64,000 nucleotides of DNA from CBDAUN01 sp965200645. GTDB lineage: Bacteria; Pseudomonadota; Gammaproteobacteria; Arenicellales; JAJDZL01. The stretch is from assembly GCA_965200645.1 (NCBI GenBank), contig CBDAUN010000003.1:1116001-1180000 (forward strand), in the 5' to 3' direction. This document shows, piece after piece, positions 16,961 to 26,231 of this stretch; position 1 is the stretch's first letter; each line of letters opens with the position of its first letter. The notes beneath the pieces were generated by a model, which was given only the letters and a program-made list of their open reading frames with translations, did not search any database and was not told the DNA's origin. Both the position numbers and the translations under genes were made by a program.

Positions 16961-19093
16961 TCAGAATTTTCCGTAGTAGCCTTCTTTCAGTGCATCATAT
17001 AGGTTGGCTGCCGTATGCGTTTCACCGTCATATTCAACCTGTTCGTTGCCCTTCAATTCAACCGTGCTTCCATCATCCAATATGAATTGATATGTCGTCT
17101 CAGCCAAATCGTTATCTCGTACCAGAACTCCTTGAAATGCCTCTGGATTGTAACGAAAAGTCGTACAACCCTTTAACCCACTTTCGAATGCATCCATGTA
17201 GATTTCCTTAAACTTTTCGTAAGGATAGTCAGTGGGAACATTTGCAGTTTTGGAGATGGATGAGTCAACCCATTTTTGTGCTGCTGCCTGTACGGCGACA
17301 TGCTCCTTGGGTGTAATATCGTCAGTCGTCACAAAGTAGTCCGGCAACGAATTTCCATTGATTGGCATAGCCGACGCTTCCGAGTCTACTATATCTCTGT
17401 AAGCCAGCAATTCATAAGAGTAAACTTTGATACTGTCTTTCGACTTCTTGCCTTCGCGAATGACATTGCGAGTGTATTCGTGAGCGAAGGTCGGTTCGAT
17501 TCCATTGCTGACATTGTTACCAATTGATAAGCTGATAGTGCCTGTTGGGGCAATTGAACTGTGATGGGTAAATCTTGCACCATGCTCCATAATCTGGCTA
17601 ATAATCTGCTGTGGCATGTTCTGCATGTAACGACTGTATTTAGCCAATAGCGTAGAACCTTTCACCTTGTCGCCAACTTGAATTCCATCGTTTGCCATCT
17701 CTGGTCGCAACTGCAACATTCTTGAAGTCACTTCAAAGAGTTCATTCATAATGGGTGCAGGGCCTTTTTCCTTAGCAAGTTCTATTCCCGACTTCCATCC
17801 GTTAATGGCAAGTTCACGTGCCACACTTTCAGTGAACTTTAGCGATTCATCAGAGCCATACTTGATTTTCATCATAGTAAGTGCGGACCCGAGTCCTAAA
17901 AACCCCATACCATGGCGACGTTTGCGATAGATTTCATTTGCCTGTTTACCTAATGGCAGTCCATGCAGTTCAACTACGTTGTCCAACATCCTGGTGAAGA
18001 TGGATACGACTTCTCTGAAAGCCTCCCAGTCAAATTCCGCATCATCCGAAAACGGGTTGGTAACGAAATGTGTCAGATTTACGGAGCCCAGTAAACAACT
18101 GCCATAGGGTGGCAGCGGCTGTTCTCCACATGGATTGGTTGCACGAATATCTTCGCAAAACCAATTGTTGTTCATTTCATTTACGCGATCGATTAGGATA
18201 AAGCCAGGCTCGGCAAAGTCATAGGTCAATTCCATCATTGCATCCCAAAGCCGACGCGCTGGAATCGTTCGATACACCCGCATCTTGACTTGACCCTTGT
18301 CATTTTTGATGTACGAATCCTTATTACCCGGCCAGTAGCGCCAGATCGCCTCGCAATTTTCTTCAATCTCTTGAGGATTGGCCGGAAAGACCAAGTCCCA
18401 GTCCTCATTGTCCTTCACTGCTTTAATGAAGTCGTCGGTAATCAGGCAGGATAGATTAAACTGGCGCAACTTGCCGTTTTCCCGTTTGGCCTTAATGAAC
18501 TGCATGACGTCGGGGTGCGAAATGTCGAAAACACCCATTTGTGCACCGCGCCGCCCCCCAGCCGAAGAAACGGTAAAGCACATTGCATCGAAAATATCCA
18601 TGAATGAGAGTGGACCGGATGTGTATGCTCCTGCTCCCTTTACAAAAGCACCTTTGGGTCGCAGTGTAGAGAATTCGTAACCGATTCCGCAACCGGCCTT
18701 TAGCGTCAAGCCAGCTTCCTTCAGTGACTCTAATATCCCTTCCATCGAGTCGGAAATGGTTCTCGAAACCGTGCAGTTGATGGTGCTGGTTTCGGGCTTA
18801 TGCTCACGAGCACCAGCATTCGAAACAATTCGCCCGGCGGGTATGGCACCGTTTTGTAGTGCCCACATAAATCGGTTATACCAGTAACCCTGCTTTTCGG
18901 GAATCTCTACCTCTGCAAGGGCAAGCGCGACCCGTGCGAAGGTATCCTCCAACCCATAGTCTATAACCTGCCCTTCCTGTGATTTAAGACGATACTTCTT
19001 GTCCCAAGTATCGTATGAGGCGATTTGTAGGCGGTTAATGAACTTCACCTGTTGATTTACATGCGTCTTTTTTGACACAGTGGCGTTACTCAA
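16961..19093 (-). CDS. nrdJa: Class II (adenosylcobalamin-dependent) ribonucleotide reductase, NrdJa subunit
   Basis: Catalytic subunit reducing ribonucleotides to deoxyribonucleotides using coenzyme B12, so it needs no oxygen and tolerates it. Visible motifs are INCTVSRT with a redox Cys, LKAGCGIGYEFSTLRPKGA, the active-site loop NPCGEQPLPPYGSCLLGSVNL, and SIAPTGTISL. The frame is open back to 19201, but those extra 36 residues have no family look. A G8 tract followed by TAT leads into TTG at 19093, giving about 710 residues with a start SNATVSKKT, so TTG is preferred. NrdR-like boxes lie upstream, inside the discarded extension. It is transcribed with nrdJb. An octameric G run in the ribosome binding site is unusual. 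Confidence 0.92.
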   Translation of the reverse strand: MSNATVSKKTHVNQQVKFINRLQIASYDTWDKKYRLKSQEGQVIDYGLEDTFARVALALAEVEIPEKQGYWYNRFMWALQNGAIPAGRIVSNAGAREHKPETSTINCTVSRTISDSMEGILESLKEAGLTLKAGCGIGYEFSTLRPKGAFVKGAGAYTSGPLSFMDIFDAMCFTVSSAGGRRGAQMGVFDISHPDVMQFIKAKRENGKLRQFNLSCLITDDFIKAVKDNEDWDLVFPANPQEIEENCEAIWRYWPGNKDSYIKNDKGQVKMRVYRTIPARRLWDAMMELTYDFAEPGFILIDRVNEMNNNWFCEDIRATNPCGEQPLPPYGSCLLGSVNLTHFVTNPFSDDAEFDWEAFREVVSIFTRMLDNVVELHGLPLGKQANEIYRKRRHGMGFLGLGSALTMMKIKYGSDESLKFTESVARELAINGWKSGIELAKEKGPAPIMNELFEVTSRMLQLRPEMANDGIQVGDKVKGSTLLAKYSRYMQNMPQQIISQIMEHGARFTHHSSIAPTGTISLSIGNNVSNGIEPTFAHEYTRNVIREGKKSKDSIKVYSYELLAYRDIVDSEASAMPINGNSLPDYFVTTDDITPKEHVAVQAAAQKWVDSSISKTANVPTDYPYEKFKEIYMDAFESGLKGCTTFRYNPEAFQGVLVRDNDLAETTYQFILDDGSTVELKGNEQVEYDGETHTAANLYDALKEGYYGKF

Positions 19094-19096
19094 ATA

Positions 19097-19104
19097 CCCC
19101 CCCC
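19097..19104 (-). promoter_or_regulatory. G8 tract forming the nrdJa ribosome binding site
   Basis: On the minus strand A6 is followed by G8, then TAT and the TTG start codon at 19093. The purine-rich tract is the only candidate Shine-Dalgarno sequence. A change in G-run length would move the AAGG core relative to the start codon. Confidence 0.55.
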
Positions 19105-19163
19105 TTTTTTGCTGTTGTTGTTTTCTAATATTTGGTCTTTTACTGCACTTATTTGACAAATAA

Positions 19164-19209
19164 ATGCGTATATATGGGCAATAAACCCACAGTAAATCCA
19201 TATATGTGA
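19164..19209 (-). promoter_or_regulatory. Tandem NrdR-box-like sites upstream of nrdJab
   Basis: Two AT-rich dyad-like sites with cores TATATATG (19169-19176) and CATATATG (19199-19206) are 30 bp apart, about three helical turns. They lie 76-113 bp upstream of the chosen nrdJa start. NrdR, the ATP/dATP-sensing repressor of ribonucleotide reductase genes, binds paired 16-bp boxes of this kind at about this spacing. The match was judged by eye, without a scoring matrix. Confidence 0.45.
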
Positions 19210-19335
19210 TGTGAAAACGTAAGTATACACTCCGGATTCATGTAATTTCATCTTTTTCAGATTGCTAGTCTATGCAAACTAACTACAGAACAATCAGAAT
19301 TAGCGGGCGGTATTGCTCAGTTTGCCTCGCTAAAT

Positions 19336-22275
19336 TTAGTCGTCGCGCCACGCTGACATCGGAGGGCAAGCACAAACGACGTTGCGGTCTCCATAAACAT
19401 TGTCAATTCGACTTACTGGTGGCCAATATTTGTCTTTCCACACCCAGTCAAGCGGAAAAAATGCTTGTTGCTTTGAGTATGGTAAATCCCAATTTTCTTC
19501 AATCAGCAAATCGTAGGTATGTGGCGAATTCTTCAACGTATTGTTGTCGGCATCCATCTCGCCTCTTTCAATCTGTGCAATTTCTTCTCGAATTGCAATC
19601 ATGGCATCACAGAAACGATCAATCTCCCGCATGGCTTCACTTTCCGTCGGCTCAATCATCATTGTGTCTGGCACTGGAAATGAAATCGTTGGGGCATGAA
19701 AGCCAAAGTCGATCAGCCGCTTTGCTACATCTTCTACCGTAATGCCGGTGTTGCTTCTGATCTCGCGCAGGTCGACAATGCACTCGTGTGCTACTCGACC
19801 ATTCTGACCTTTATACAGCACCGGATAATGAGGTCCGAGTTTGGTTGCCAGGTAGTTTGCGTTCAGAATCGCCATTTCGGTGGCTCGTTTTAGACCATCT
19901 GCCCCCATTCCCGCAATATAGGCCCACGAAATCGGAAGAATCCCAGCTGAACCCCAAGGTGCCGCCGACACAGAGCCTACAGTAGGTTCGTGTCCCGCAT
20001 AAGGATTGACTCCATCAACTACACAATGCCCAGGCAGAAATGGGGCAAGATGGCGCTTGACACCTATAGGCCCCATGCCTGGACCACCGCCTCCATGCGG
20101 AATGCAGAAAGTTTTGTGTAAATTGATGTGCGAGACATCGGCACCAATGTCTGCGGGCTTACACAATCCAACAAGAGCATTCATGTTCGCGCCGTCAAGA
20201 TATACCTGAGCACCGTACTCATGAACGAGATCGCATATTTCCATTATGCGCTCTTCAAAGACCCCATGCGTTGATGGATAGGTAATCATCAGCGCAGCTA
20301 CTTCATCACTGAAATTCTTGAGCTTTGACTCAAGGTCATCTACATCCACGTTGCCCTGATTATCGCAATTCACCACAACGACGCGCATCCCACACAACGA
20401 AGCACTTGCCGGATTTGTACCATGCGCCGATTCCGGAATAAGGCAAACATCTCGATGTCCTTGACCCTGCTCTTGTAAATATCGCTTTATGCAAAGCAAT
20501 CCGGTGTACTCACCTTGAGATCCCGCGTTCGGCTGAAACGAAATCGCAGTAAACCCTGTGATTTCGCAGAGCATTGTTTCCAGTTCTTCAATCAACTGAT
20601 GAAATCCCTGGGTTTGGTCCAACGGAGCAAATGGGTGAATCGCACTAAATTTGTGAAACGTCACTGGAGTCATTTCTGTGGTTGAATTCAACTTCATCGT
20701 GCATGACCCCAAGGGAATCATAGATCGATTCAGTGCAATGTCCTTTTCTCCCAAGTGCCGAATATATCTGAGTAGTAAAGTTTCAGATTGATACAGACTA
20801 AAAACTTCGTGAGTCAGGAACTTAGTGGTACGTTTCAAGTCGGTAGGCAAGGCATCGGAAGGATCTTTGTCAATCTCATCGATGCTGATCTTCTTGTTCG
20901 CATGGGTATCAAAAACTGCCCACAATCGCTCAAGGTGATAGCGTTTGGTCGTTTCGTCCAGTGCAATTCCCAGATGATCCTTATCGACCACTCGTAGATT
21001 TATTCTGGCTTCAAGTGCTCGAGCTGCAATTCTGCGTGCCTGTCCGTGAACATTTACTGTGAACGTATCAAAAAACTTATCGTTTACGACTTTGTAGCCG
21101 AGTTTCTGAATTCCCTGTGCTGCTATCTGAGCAAATCTGTGTATCGTTGAAGCAATGGCCTTTAACCCATCGGGACCATGATAGACAGTGTAAAAAGCAG
21201 ATACGATTGCCAGCAGCACCTGTGCCGTGCAAATATTGCTGGTTGCCTTGTCCCGGCGAATGTGCTGTTCGCGAGTTTGTAATGCCATGCGCAACGCATA
21301 TTTGCCTCTGGAATCCACTGACACCCCGATCAGTCGGCCCGGTATGGTACGTTTATAGGCATCCCGTGTCGCCAAGAACGCCGCATGCGGACCTCCGTAG
21401 GCCATCGGCACTCCGAATCGCTGCGAATTACCCACCACAATGTCAGCATCAAATTCACCAGGTGGTTTTAACAGACAAAGTGCCATTAAATCGGTGGCTA
21501 CCGTGACAATGGCCTTGCGCTCATGCGAACGCTCTACGATCTCCTTAAGATCGAAGATTCGACCGCTTGAACAAGGATACTGAACCAGCACACCGAAGTA
21601 GTCTTCGTGCTCCGTGACGAGAGATTCAATATCCCCTTCGATAATTTCAAAGCCCAAGTGGTCTCCACGGGTTTTAACCACATCGACTGTTTGGGGATGG
21701 CAGTCGTCAGAGACTAAAAACTTGGCAGACTTGTTTTTCGACACCCGCTTTGCCATTGCCATCGCTTCGGCGGCAGCAGTTGCTTCATCAAGCAGGGAGG
21801 CATTGGCCATTTCCATTCCAGTCAAATCTGTGAGCATGTGCTGGAATATCAACAATGCTTCCAATCGCCCCTGACTCACTTCAGCTTGATACGGTGTATA
21901 TGCCGTGTACCAGCCGGGATTTTCAAGTATGTTTCGGCGAATCACACCAGGCAAAACTGTTGGATAGTAGCCCATGCCAATCATCGAAGTGAAAACCTGA
22001 TTGCGTTCACGCATTCGTCGAATGTAACTAATCGTTTCGTGCTCTCCCTGTGCGGGTGGCAGATCTAACGGCTTAGTAATCCGCAAATGCTGAGGCACAG
22101 TTTGATCGATAAGTTCATCAATCGACTTAACATCCAGCGCATCAAGCATTTGCTCGATTTGAGGCTCACCAGGACCAATATGACGTCTTATAAAGTTGTT
22201 ATAACTTTCGAGATTTGCTAAGGAATTGCCTAATTCCTCAGAGCTTTTTTGACTAGAATCCAACACGAGTGACAT
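19336..22275 (-). CDS. gcvP: Glycine dehydrogenase (decarboxylating), P protein
   Basis: PLP-dependent P protein of the glycine cleavage system, which decarboxylates glycine and passes the aminomethyl group to the lipoyl arm of GcvH. At 979 residues it is the single-chain form, with both halves fused. The N-terminal RRHIGPGEPQIEQML and the MIGMGYYPTVLPGVIRRNI segment are typical. The PLP lysine is in NLHKTFCIPHGGGGPGMGP. The C-terminal SWAYIAGMGADGLKRATE and FPVPDTMMIEPTESE blocks are also present. It starts 5 bp after gcvH and is the last gene of gcvTHP. The preceding plus-strand reading frames in this region are shadows. Confidence 0.97.
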   Translation of the reverse strand: MSLVLDSSQKSSEELGNSLANLESYNNFIRRHIGPGEPQIEQMLDALDVKSIDELIDQTVPQHLRITKPLDLPPAQGEHETISYIRRMRERNQVFTSMIGMGYYPTVLPGVIRRNILENPGWYTAYTPYQAEVSQGRLEALLIFQHMLTDLTGMEMANASLLDEATAAAEAMAMAKRVSKNKSAKFLVSDDCHPQTVDVVKTRGDHLGFEIIEGDIESLVTEHEDYFGVLVQYPCSSGRIFDLKEIVERSHERKAIVTVATDLMALCLLKPPGEFDADIVVGNSQRFGVPMAYGGPHAAFLATRDAYKRTIPGRLIGVSVDSRGKYALRMALQTREQHIRRDKATSNICTAQVLLAIVSAFYTVYHGPDGLKAIASTIHRFAQIAAQGIQKLGYKVVNDKFFDTFTVNVHGQARRIAARALEARINLRVVDKDHLGIALDETTKRYHLERLWAVFDTHANKKISIDEIDKDPSDALPTDLKRTTKFLTHEVFSLYQSETLLLRYIRHLGEKDIALNRSMIPLGSCTMKLNSTTEMTPVTFHKFSAIHPFAPLDQTQGFHQLIEELETMLCEITGFTAISFQPNAGSQGEYTGLLCIKRYLQEQGQGHRDVCLIPESAHGTNPASASLCGMRVVVVNCDNQGNVDVDDLESKLKNFSDEVAALMITYPSTHGVFEERIMEICDLVHEYGAQVYLDGANMNALVGLCKPADIGADVSHINLHKTFCIPHGGGGPGMGPIGVKRHLAPFLPGHCVVDGVNPYAGHEPTVGSVSAAPWGSAGILPISWAYIAGMGADGLKRATEMAILNANYLATKLGPHYPVLYKGQNGRVAHECIVDLREIRSNTGITVEDVAKRLIDFGFHAPTISFPVPDTMMIEPTESEAMREIDRFCDAMIAIREEIAQIERGEMDADNNTLKNSPHTYDLLIEENWDLPYSKQQAFFPLDWVWKDKYWPPVSRIDNVYGDRNVVCACPPMSAWRDD

Positions 22276-22280
22276 TTACC

Positions 22281-22667
22281 CTAATCGTCAGTTAGTTGTT
22301 CTACCAATGCTGTATATTGTGCTTCGTCCATCAATTCATCAAATTCGGAAATGTTGGACAATTGAATTTTGCAAAACCAGCCGTCGCCCAAGGGACTTTC
22401 ATTCACCAATTCCGGATTGTCGGGAAGTTCTTCGTTGACTTCGACTATGGTCCCTGATACAGGTGCCTTGACCTCCGCTGCTGCTTTGACTGATTCGACT
22501 ACTGCCATATCAGCTCCGTGCTCAAATTCGTCACCGATCTCTGGCAACTCGACATAAACGACATCTCCAAGCTGCTCCTGAGCATAGTCCGTAATACCGA
22601 CTATCGCAGTGTCCTCGGAATCCATATCTGCCCATTCGTGATCATCTGTATATCTTTTGTCGCTCAT
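22281..22667 (-). CDS. gcvH: Glycine cleavage system H protein
   Basis: A 128-residue lipoyl carrier of the glycine cleavage system. It shuttles the aminomethyl group between GcvP, GcvT and lipoamide dehydrogenase. The lipoylated lysine is Lys61 in the motif VVESVKAAAEVKAPVSG. The N-terminal YTDDHEWADMDSEDTAIVGITDYAQEQLGD-type opening and the C-terminal SPLGDGWFCKIQL segment are typical. It sits between gcvT and gcvP with short gaps (39 and 5 bp), so it is one transcription unit. No lipoyl synthase gene is nearby. Confidence 0.97.
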   Translation of the reverse strand: MSDKRYTDDHEWADMDSEDTAIVGITDYAQEQLGDVVYVELPEIGDEFEHGADMAVVESVKAAAEVKAPVSGTIVEVNEELPDNPELVNESPLGDGWFCKIQLSNISEFDELMDEAQYTALVEQLTDD

Positions 22668-22706
22668 TGTGATTGATCCTTCATATTTAAAGTTGACTTC
22701 AGCAAG

Positions 22707-23804
22707 TTATCCGGCGTAACGATGTTCGACAAACGGCAAGTTCGTCAATCTAGCAAGTTGCGGCTTGCCTCGAACTATGAGATTAACTGCTGCTTCAGAC
22801 TGCATAGTCTCTCTTTGAACATAACCCATTGCTATCGGAGCATCAACCGTCGGTGCGAATCCTCCGCTTGTCACCTTTCCGACTTCAGTGCCATCCAAGG
22901 TCGCAATAGTCACCCCCGTTCGTGCCGGGACTTTAGTTTCCAATTTTATCCCCGTAAAATAGTGATTCACGCCGTGTTCCAACTGGCCGAATATTACAGC
23001 CTCACCATGAAAGCCTCCAGCGCGTTCGCCACCCCGTCTTCGAGAATGTGAAACCGTCCAACCAATGCCCGCTTCCACAGGGGTAGTCTGTTCGGTCATA
23101 TCCTGCCCATACAAACGCAACCCAGCTTCCATACGAAGAGAGTCCCGTGCACCTAATCCTGCGAATTTGACTTCTTTCAGTTCCAGCAGGTTCTTAACAA
23201 ATTCTTCGGTTGCTTTCGTTGGTATGGATATTTCAAATCCATCTTCGCCTGAATACCCGGACCGGCTAATAAATAAAGAAATTCCCTTTATTTCATACTC
23301 TGCAATTGATAGAAATTTTTGATCCTTCACTGTGGGAAAAAGCCGACTTAAAGCCTGGACTGCTTTGGGCCCTTGAAGCGCAATTAGTGCACGGTCAGTG
23401 TGAATTTGAATTTGTTCGGGCCTAAAATGCTTGTGCAGATGTGCCACGTCGTGAACTTTACGGGCAGCGTTAACGACCAAATAGTAGGTTCCTTTAAATT
23501 TTGAAACCATCAGATCGTCGAGGATGCCGCCCGCCTCATTCGTGAAGCAACAATAACGCATCCTACCCTCACCAAGCGATACTAAGTCACTTGGGATCAT
23601 CTTTTCCAGAACTGACCCTGCGTCACCACCACTGATAGTAATTTGGCCCATGTGAGAGATATCGAACAAACTGGCACTTCTTCTAGTATGCAGATGCTCT
23701 GAAATGATTTTCTGAGGATACCACAAAGGCATTTCAAAACCAGCGAAGTTCCCCATCTTCGCACCCATTGCGGTATGCATTTCATAAAGTGGAGTACGAA
23801 ACAT
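22707..23804 (-). CDS. gcvT: Glycine cleavage system T protein (aminomethyltransferase)
   Basis: A 365-residue tetrahydrofolate-dependent aminomethyltransferase, which releases ammonia and forms methylene-THF. Family segments are MGAKMGNFAGFEMPLWY near the start, SLFDISHMGQI, the SRSGYSGEDGFEI block with the folate-contact Glu, GLGARDSLRMEAGLRLYG, and the C-terminal EVGKVTSGGFAPT. It is the first gene of gcvTHP. A TATAAT hexamer on the minus strand at 23897-23902 is a candidate -10 element, but a matching -35 is weak. No glycine riboswitch fold was recognised in the 131-bp leader. The leader separates it from cbbO on the same strand. Confidence 0.97.
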   Translation of the reverse strand: MFRTPLYEMHTAMGAKMGNFAGFEMPLWYPQKIISEHLHTRRSASLFDISHMGQITISGGDAGSVLEKMIPSDLVSLGEGRMRYCCFTNEAGGILDDLMVSKFKGTYYLVVNAARKVHDVAHLHKHFRPEQIQIHTDRALIALQGPKAVQALSRLFPTVKDQKFLSIAEYEIKGISLFISRSGYSGEDGFEISIPTKATEEFVKNLLELKEVKFAGLGARDSLRMEAGLRLYGQDMTEQTTPVEAGIGWTVSHSRRRGGERAGGFHGEAVIFGQLEHGVNHYFTGIKLETKVPARTGVTIATLDGTEVGKVTSGGFAPTVDAPIAMGYVQRETMQSEAAVNLIVRGKPQLARLTNLPFVEHRYAG

Positions 23805-23935
23805 TGAGTCGTTCGATAAAGGCTGGTTTGGTTGACTCTATGTCAGCAGATACTATGTTCCTTTGTAGAATAATTCCGCAACAGGATGCTGTTCGAATTA
23901 TACCCTTTGAGGCATTTAACTATTGCAAGTCGTAG

Positions 23936-26119
23936 TCAACTTGTCAGTTTCCTGTAGATGTTCGAGACACTTAACGGCAGCTTGCGGACATCATCGACAA
24001 CCGTGTAGTTGACTTGACCATACATGCGAGGCAAGTAGTCATGGGCGTGGGTATCGATTGTGATGCAAAATGGATGAATTCCAGCATACTTCACTTCCAG
24101 TAGTGCCTGACGTGTATCTTCGATTCCATACTCACCTCGATATCCATCATAGTCATCGGGTTTTCCGTCCGACAAGGTAATCAGCACTTTAGTCTTTGCT
24201 TCCACTTCCAGCAATACTTTACTTAAGTGTCTAATGATAACGCCCATGCGAGTGTAGTCTTGCGGTCGAATACCCGCAATTCTTGCTTTCACCACATCGT
24301 CGTAGTTTTCTTCAAAGCGCTTAATTCGAAATAATTCACAGCGCTTTCTTGTCATTCCCGAAAACCCGTAGATTGCATAACGGTCATCAAGAGATTCCAG
24401 TGCCTCACAAAGAAGTATCAGACTTTCTCTTTCAGCGTCGTTGATCCAGCCCTTTGTAGACCCACTGACATCGACCATAAAGACGACCGCTAAGTCACGT
24501 TCCAATCTTCGGGTTTTTGTAAATAGCCTGTCCGACATTTCCATGCCCTTGTGAGAATCGACATAACTTTCCACAACAGCCTCAATATCAATATCGTCTC
24601 CATACTTTTGCTTACGCAGTAGCCTGTCGTCTCCTCGCAGTACCTCGAACGTCTTACGGATTCCTCCAATCAAATGGGCATATCGCTCCAGCACTTCTTC
24701 AACCAAGCGAATGTTGCCTGGATGCATGTCCTTTTCTCTCAGCACGCACCAGTTCTTTCTATAGTGGCTTCTGCGATAGTCCCATTCGTCATACAAAATG
24801 CCATCGCTGTCAGTGTTGGCCAATTCATCAGTTTCTCGCTTTTGTTCCTCGTCGGCCCTGTAGTCGCCATCACCGGCAGGAACCAGATATTCATCAGGAA
24901 TAGAGCCAAAATCCTGAACGACACTGGCGGCTGTCTCAACCAGTTCGGGGGGCGGTGCAACTGGTTCTCCGTCTATCGTTAGCTGCAGGCTTTGGTCTGC
25001 GGCATTTTGATCCTCACCGGCTAATTCAAGATTGATCACACTTGAATGTTGTGTGCCTTCCTGCAACTCATCTTGTGACTTTCCTATGTTGTCCACAATC
25101 ATGGATAAGGACTGCTGAAATTGCGCCTTTTCCTTTGCAATTCGATTGGTGGTTACCAATCGAACACGCTCTAAGTCCATGGACCCTCGAAACAATGCAG
25201 GATTTGGTGGTTTGATCTTATACTTAATAATTTTGGATACCGCCGATATTGAGCTGTGGACATCGCAATCTTCGTTGTGCAGTTCGAATACGATTTGATC
25301 CCACTTGTCTGAGGAGGGGTTGGGCTGCGTAGATTCACGCATCTTTATCATGTGACGTGCGAGCCCAGGCAATTCGCGATTCATGCATGCTAAGAGCCTC
25401 ACCTCCTCGACTGCTTCAAACACCGTCTGGGCATAATCCGGGTCTCGATATCTCGAAAATGCAGTGCAAACAAATGGAAGACCTGTTTTCGCGTCGATTA
25501 GAAATGTACCGAATCGGGTTTGAGCCCACAGATAGGCCGTCATAGCCTTGAGCAGTTGAAAATTCAGTTCCCTGTTTCTATAGGTGCTGACCGATTCAGG
25601 TAAAAATAAAGTTTCGGTATCAGTCCAAGGCGCTTGGTCCTCCTTCAACCCTAGATTTCGACCTGAAACTCCCCGTAGGTACTTCTCCAGTATTCCTGAT
25701 TGTTTATCGAAAGTGGCTGAATATAAATTTTGTGAAAGTCTTTCTGTAAATTGGTCGACTTCTCGAAATGCGGCACTTCCGGGATACAACCCCTGGCGAT
25801 CATAGGTGTCCATCGCAGCGATAATCCAACACTCCACACCTTCACTGTCCATCACCTCAAACGCTCGCGGCAAGTTTTCAATAAACTGATAAGCCATTTC
25901 AGAATTGGATTTGGCAATAACACCCGCCCAGTGCAAGGCGAAACTTTGTGAGGGACGGTCCAGTTCAGATAAAGCCGCTGCAGGTTGACTAGCTGTACGA
26001 CGTGATGAAAGTACAGCGCCTAAAAGTTCCTCTAGACGCTCTTCAATCTCTATTGGTGTGAATTTTGCCTGCACCACTGACGTACTGTGTGTCCAGAAAG
26101 TGTAATGGGTAGGAGTCAA
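23936..26119 (-). CDS. cbbO: CbbO-type von Willebrand factor A protein (RuBisCO activase subunit; NorD homologue)
   Basis: A 727-residue protein of the CbbO/NorD family. A helical N-terminal half starts with IEIEERLEELLGAVLSSRR and is followed by a charged, low-complexity linker (about residues 350-430). The C-terminal vWA domain has the metal-ion-dependent adhesion motif DVSGS near residue 548 and the TLSDGKPDDYDGYRGEYG segment. CbbO links the CbbQ AAA+ ring to RuBisCO and helps remove inhibitory sugar phosphates; NorD is a similar helper of nitric oxide reductase. It lies 112 bp after cbbQ. The start is TTG at 26119, with only a weak GGAG nearby, so a later start is possible. The absence of both RuBisCO and nor genes leaves the CbbO versus NorD choice to sequence resemblance. 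Confidence 0.8.
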   Translation of the reverse strand: MTPTHYTFWTHSTSVVQAKFTPIEIEERLEELLGAVLSSRRTASQPAAALSELDRPSQSFALHWAGVIAKSNSEMAYQFIENLPRAFEVMDSEGVECWIIAAMDTYDRQGLYPGSAAFREVDQFTERLSQNLYSATFDKQSGILEKYLRGVSGRNLGLKEDQAPWTDTETLFLPESVSTYRNRELNFQLLKAMTAYLWAQTRFGTFLIDAKTGLPFVCTAFSRYRDPDYAQTVFEAVEEVRLLACMNRELPGLARHMIKMRESTQPNPSSDKWDQIVFELHNEDCDVHSSISAVSKIIKYKIKPPNPALFRGSMDLERVRLVTTNRIAKEKAQFQQSLSMIVDNIGKSQDELQEGTQHSSVINLELAGEDQNAADQSLQLTIDGEPVAPPPELVETAASVVQDFGSIPDEYLVPAGDGDYRADEEQKRETDELANTDSDGILYDEWDYRRSHYRKNWCVLREKDMHPGNIRLVEEVLERYAHLIGGIRKTFEVLRGDDRLLRKQKYGDDIDIEAVVESYVDSHKGMEMSDRLFTKTRRLERDLAVVFMVDVSGSTKGWINDAERESLILLCEALESLDDRYAIYGFSGMTRKRCELFRIKRFEENYDDVVKARIAGIRPQDYTRMGVIIRHLSKVLLEVEAKTKVLITLSDGKPDDYDGYRGEYGIEDTRQALLEVKYAGIHPFCITIDTHAHDYLPRMYGQVNYTVVDDVRKLPLSVSNIYRKLTS

Positions 26120-26231
26120 GAACTCCGATGGAAGAAATTTGCTCCAATACTAGGCGTCATCGGGCATTGACGGTCTTCGCTTTAAATGAAATATTGGGTT
26201 TTTGTGCTATGTGAAACTACTGATGTCGAAA

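Noticed and set aside
19094..19201. N-terminal extension of nrdJa by 36 codons
   Set aside because: The residues do not look like the family, the stretch overlaps paired NrdR-like sites, and a purine-rich Shine-Dalgarno tract precedes TTG at 19093.
19272..19742. Plus-strand frame of 156 codons opposite gcvP
   Set aside because: It is antisense to the conserved gcvP C-terminus, has Cys/Ser/His-rich composition and no family resemblance: a shadow.
23805..23935. Glycine riboswitch in the gcvT leader
   Set aside because: The 131-bp leader shows no paired aptamer motifs; only a TATAAT hexamer was seen.
24674..24982. Plus-strand frame of 102 codons opposite cbbO
   Set aside because: It lies entirely within the conserved minus-strand cbbO frame and opposite its low-complexity linker; no ribosome binding site.
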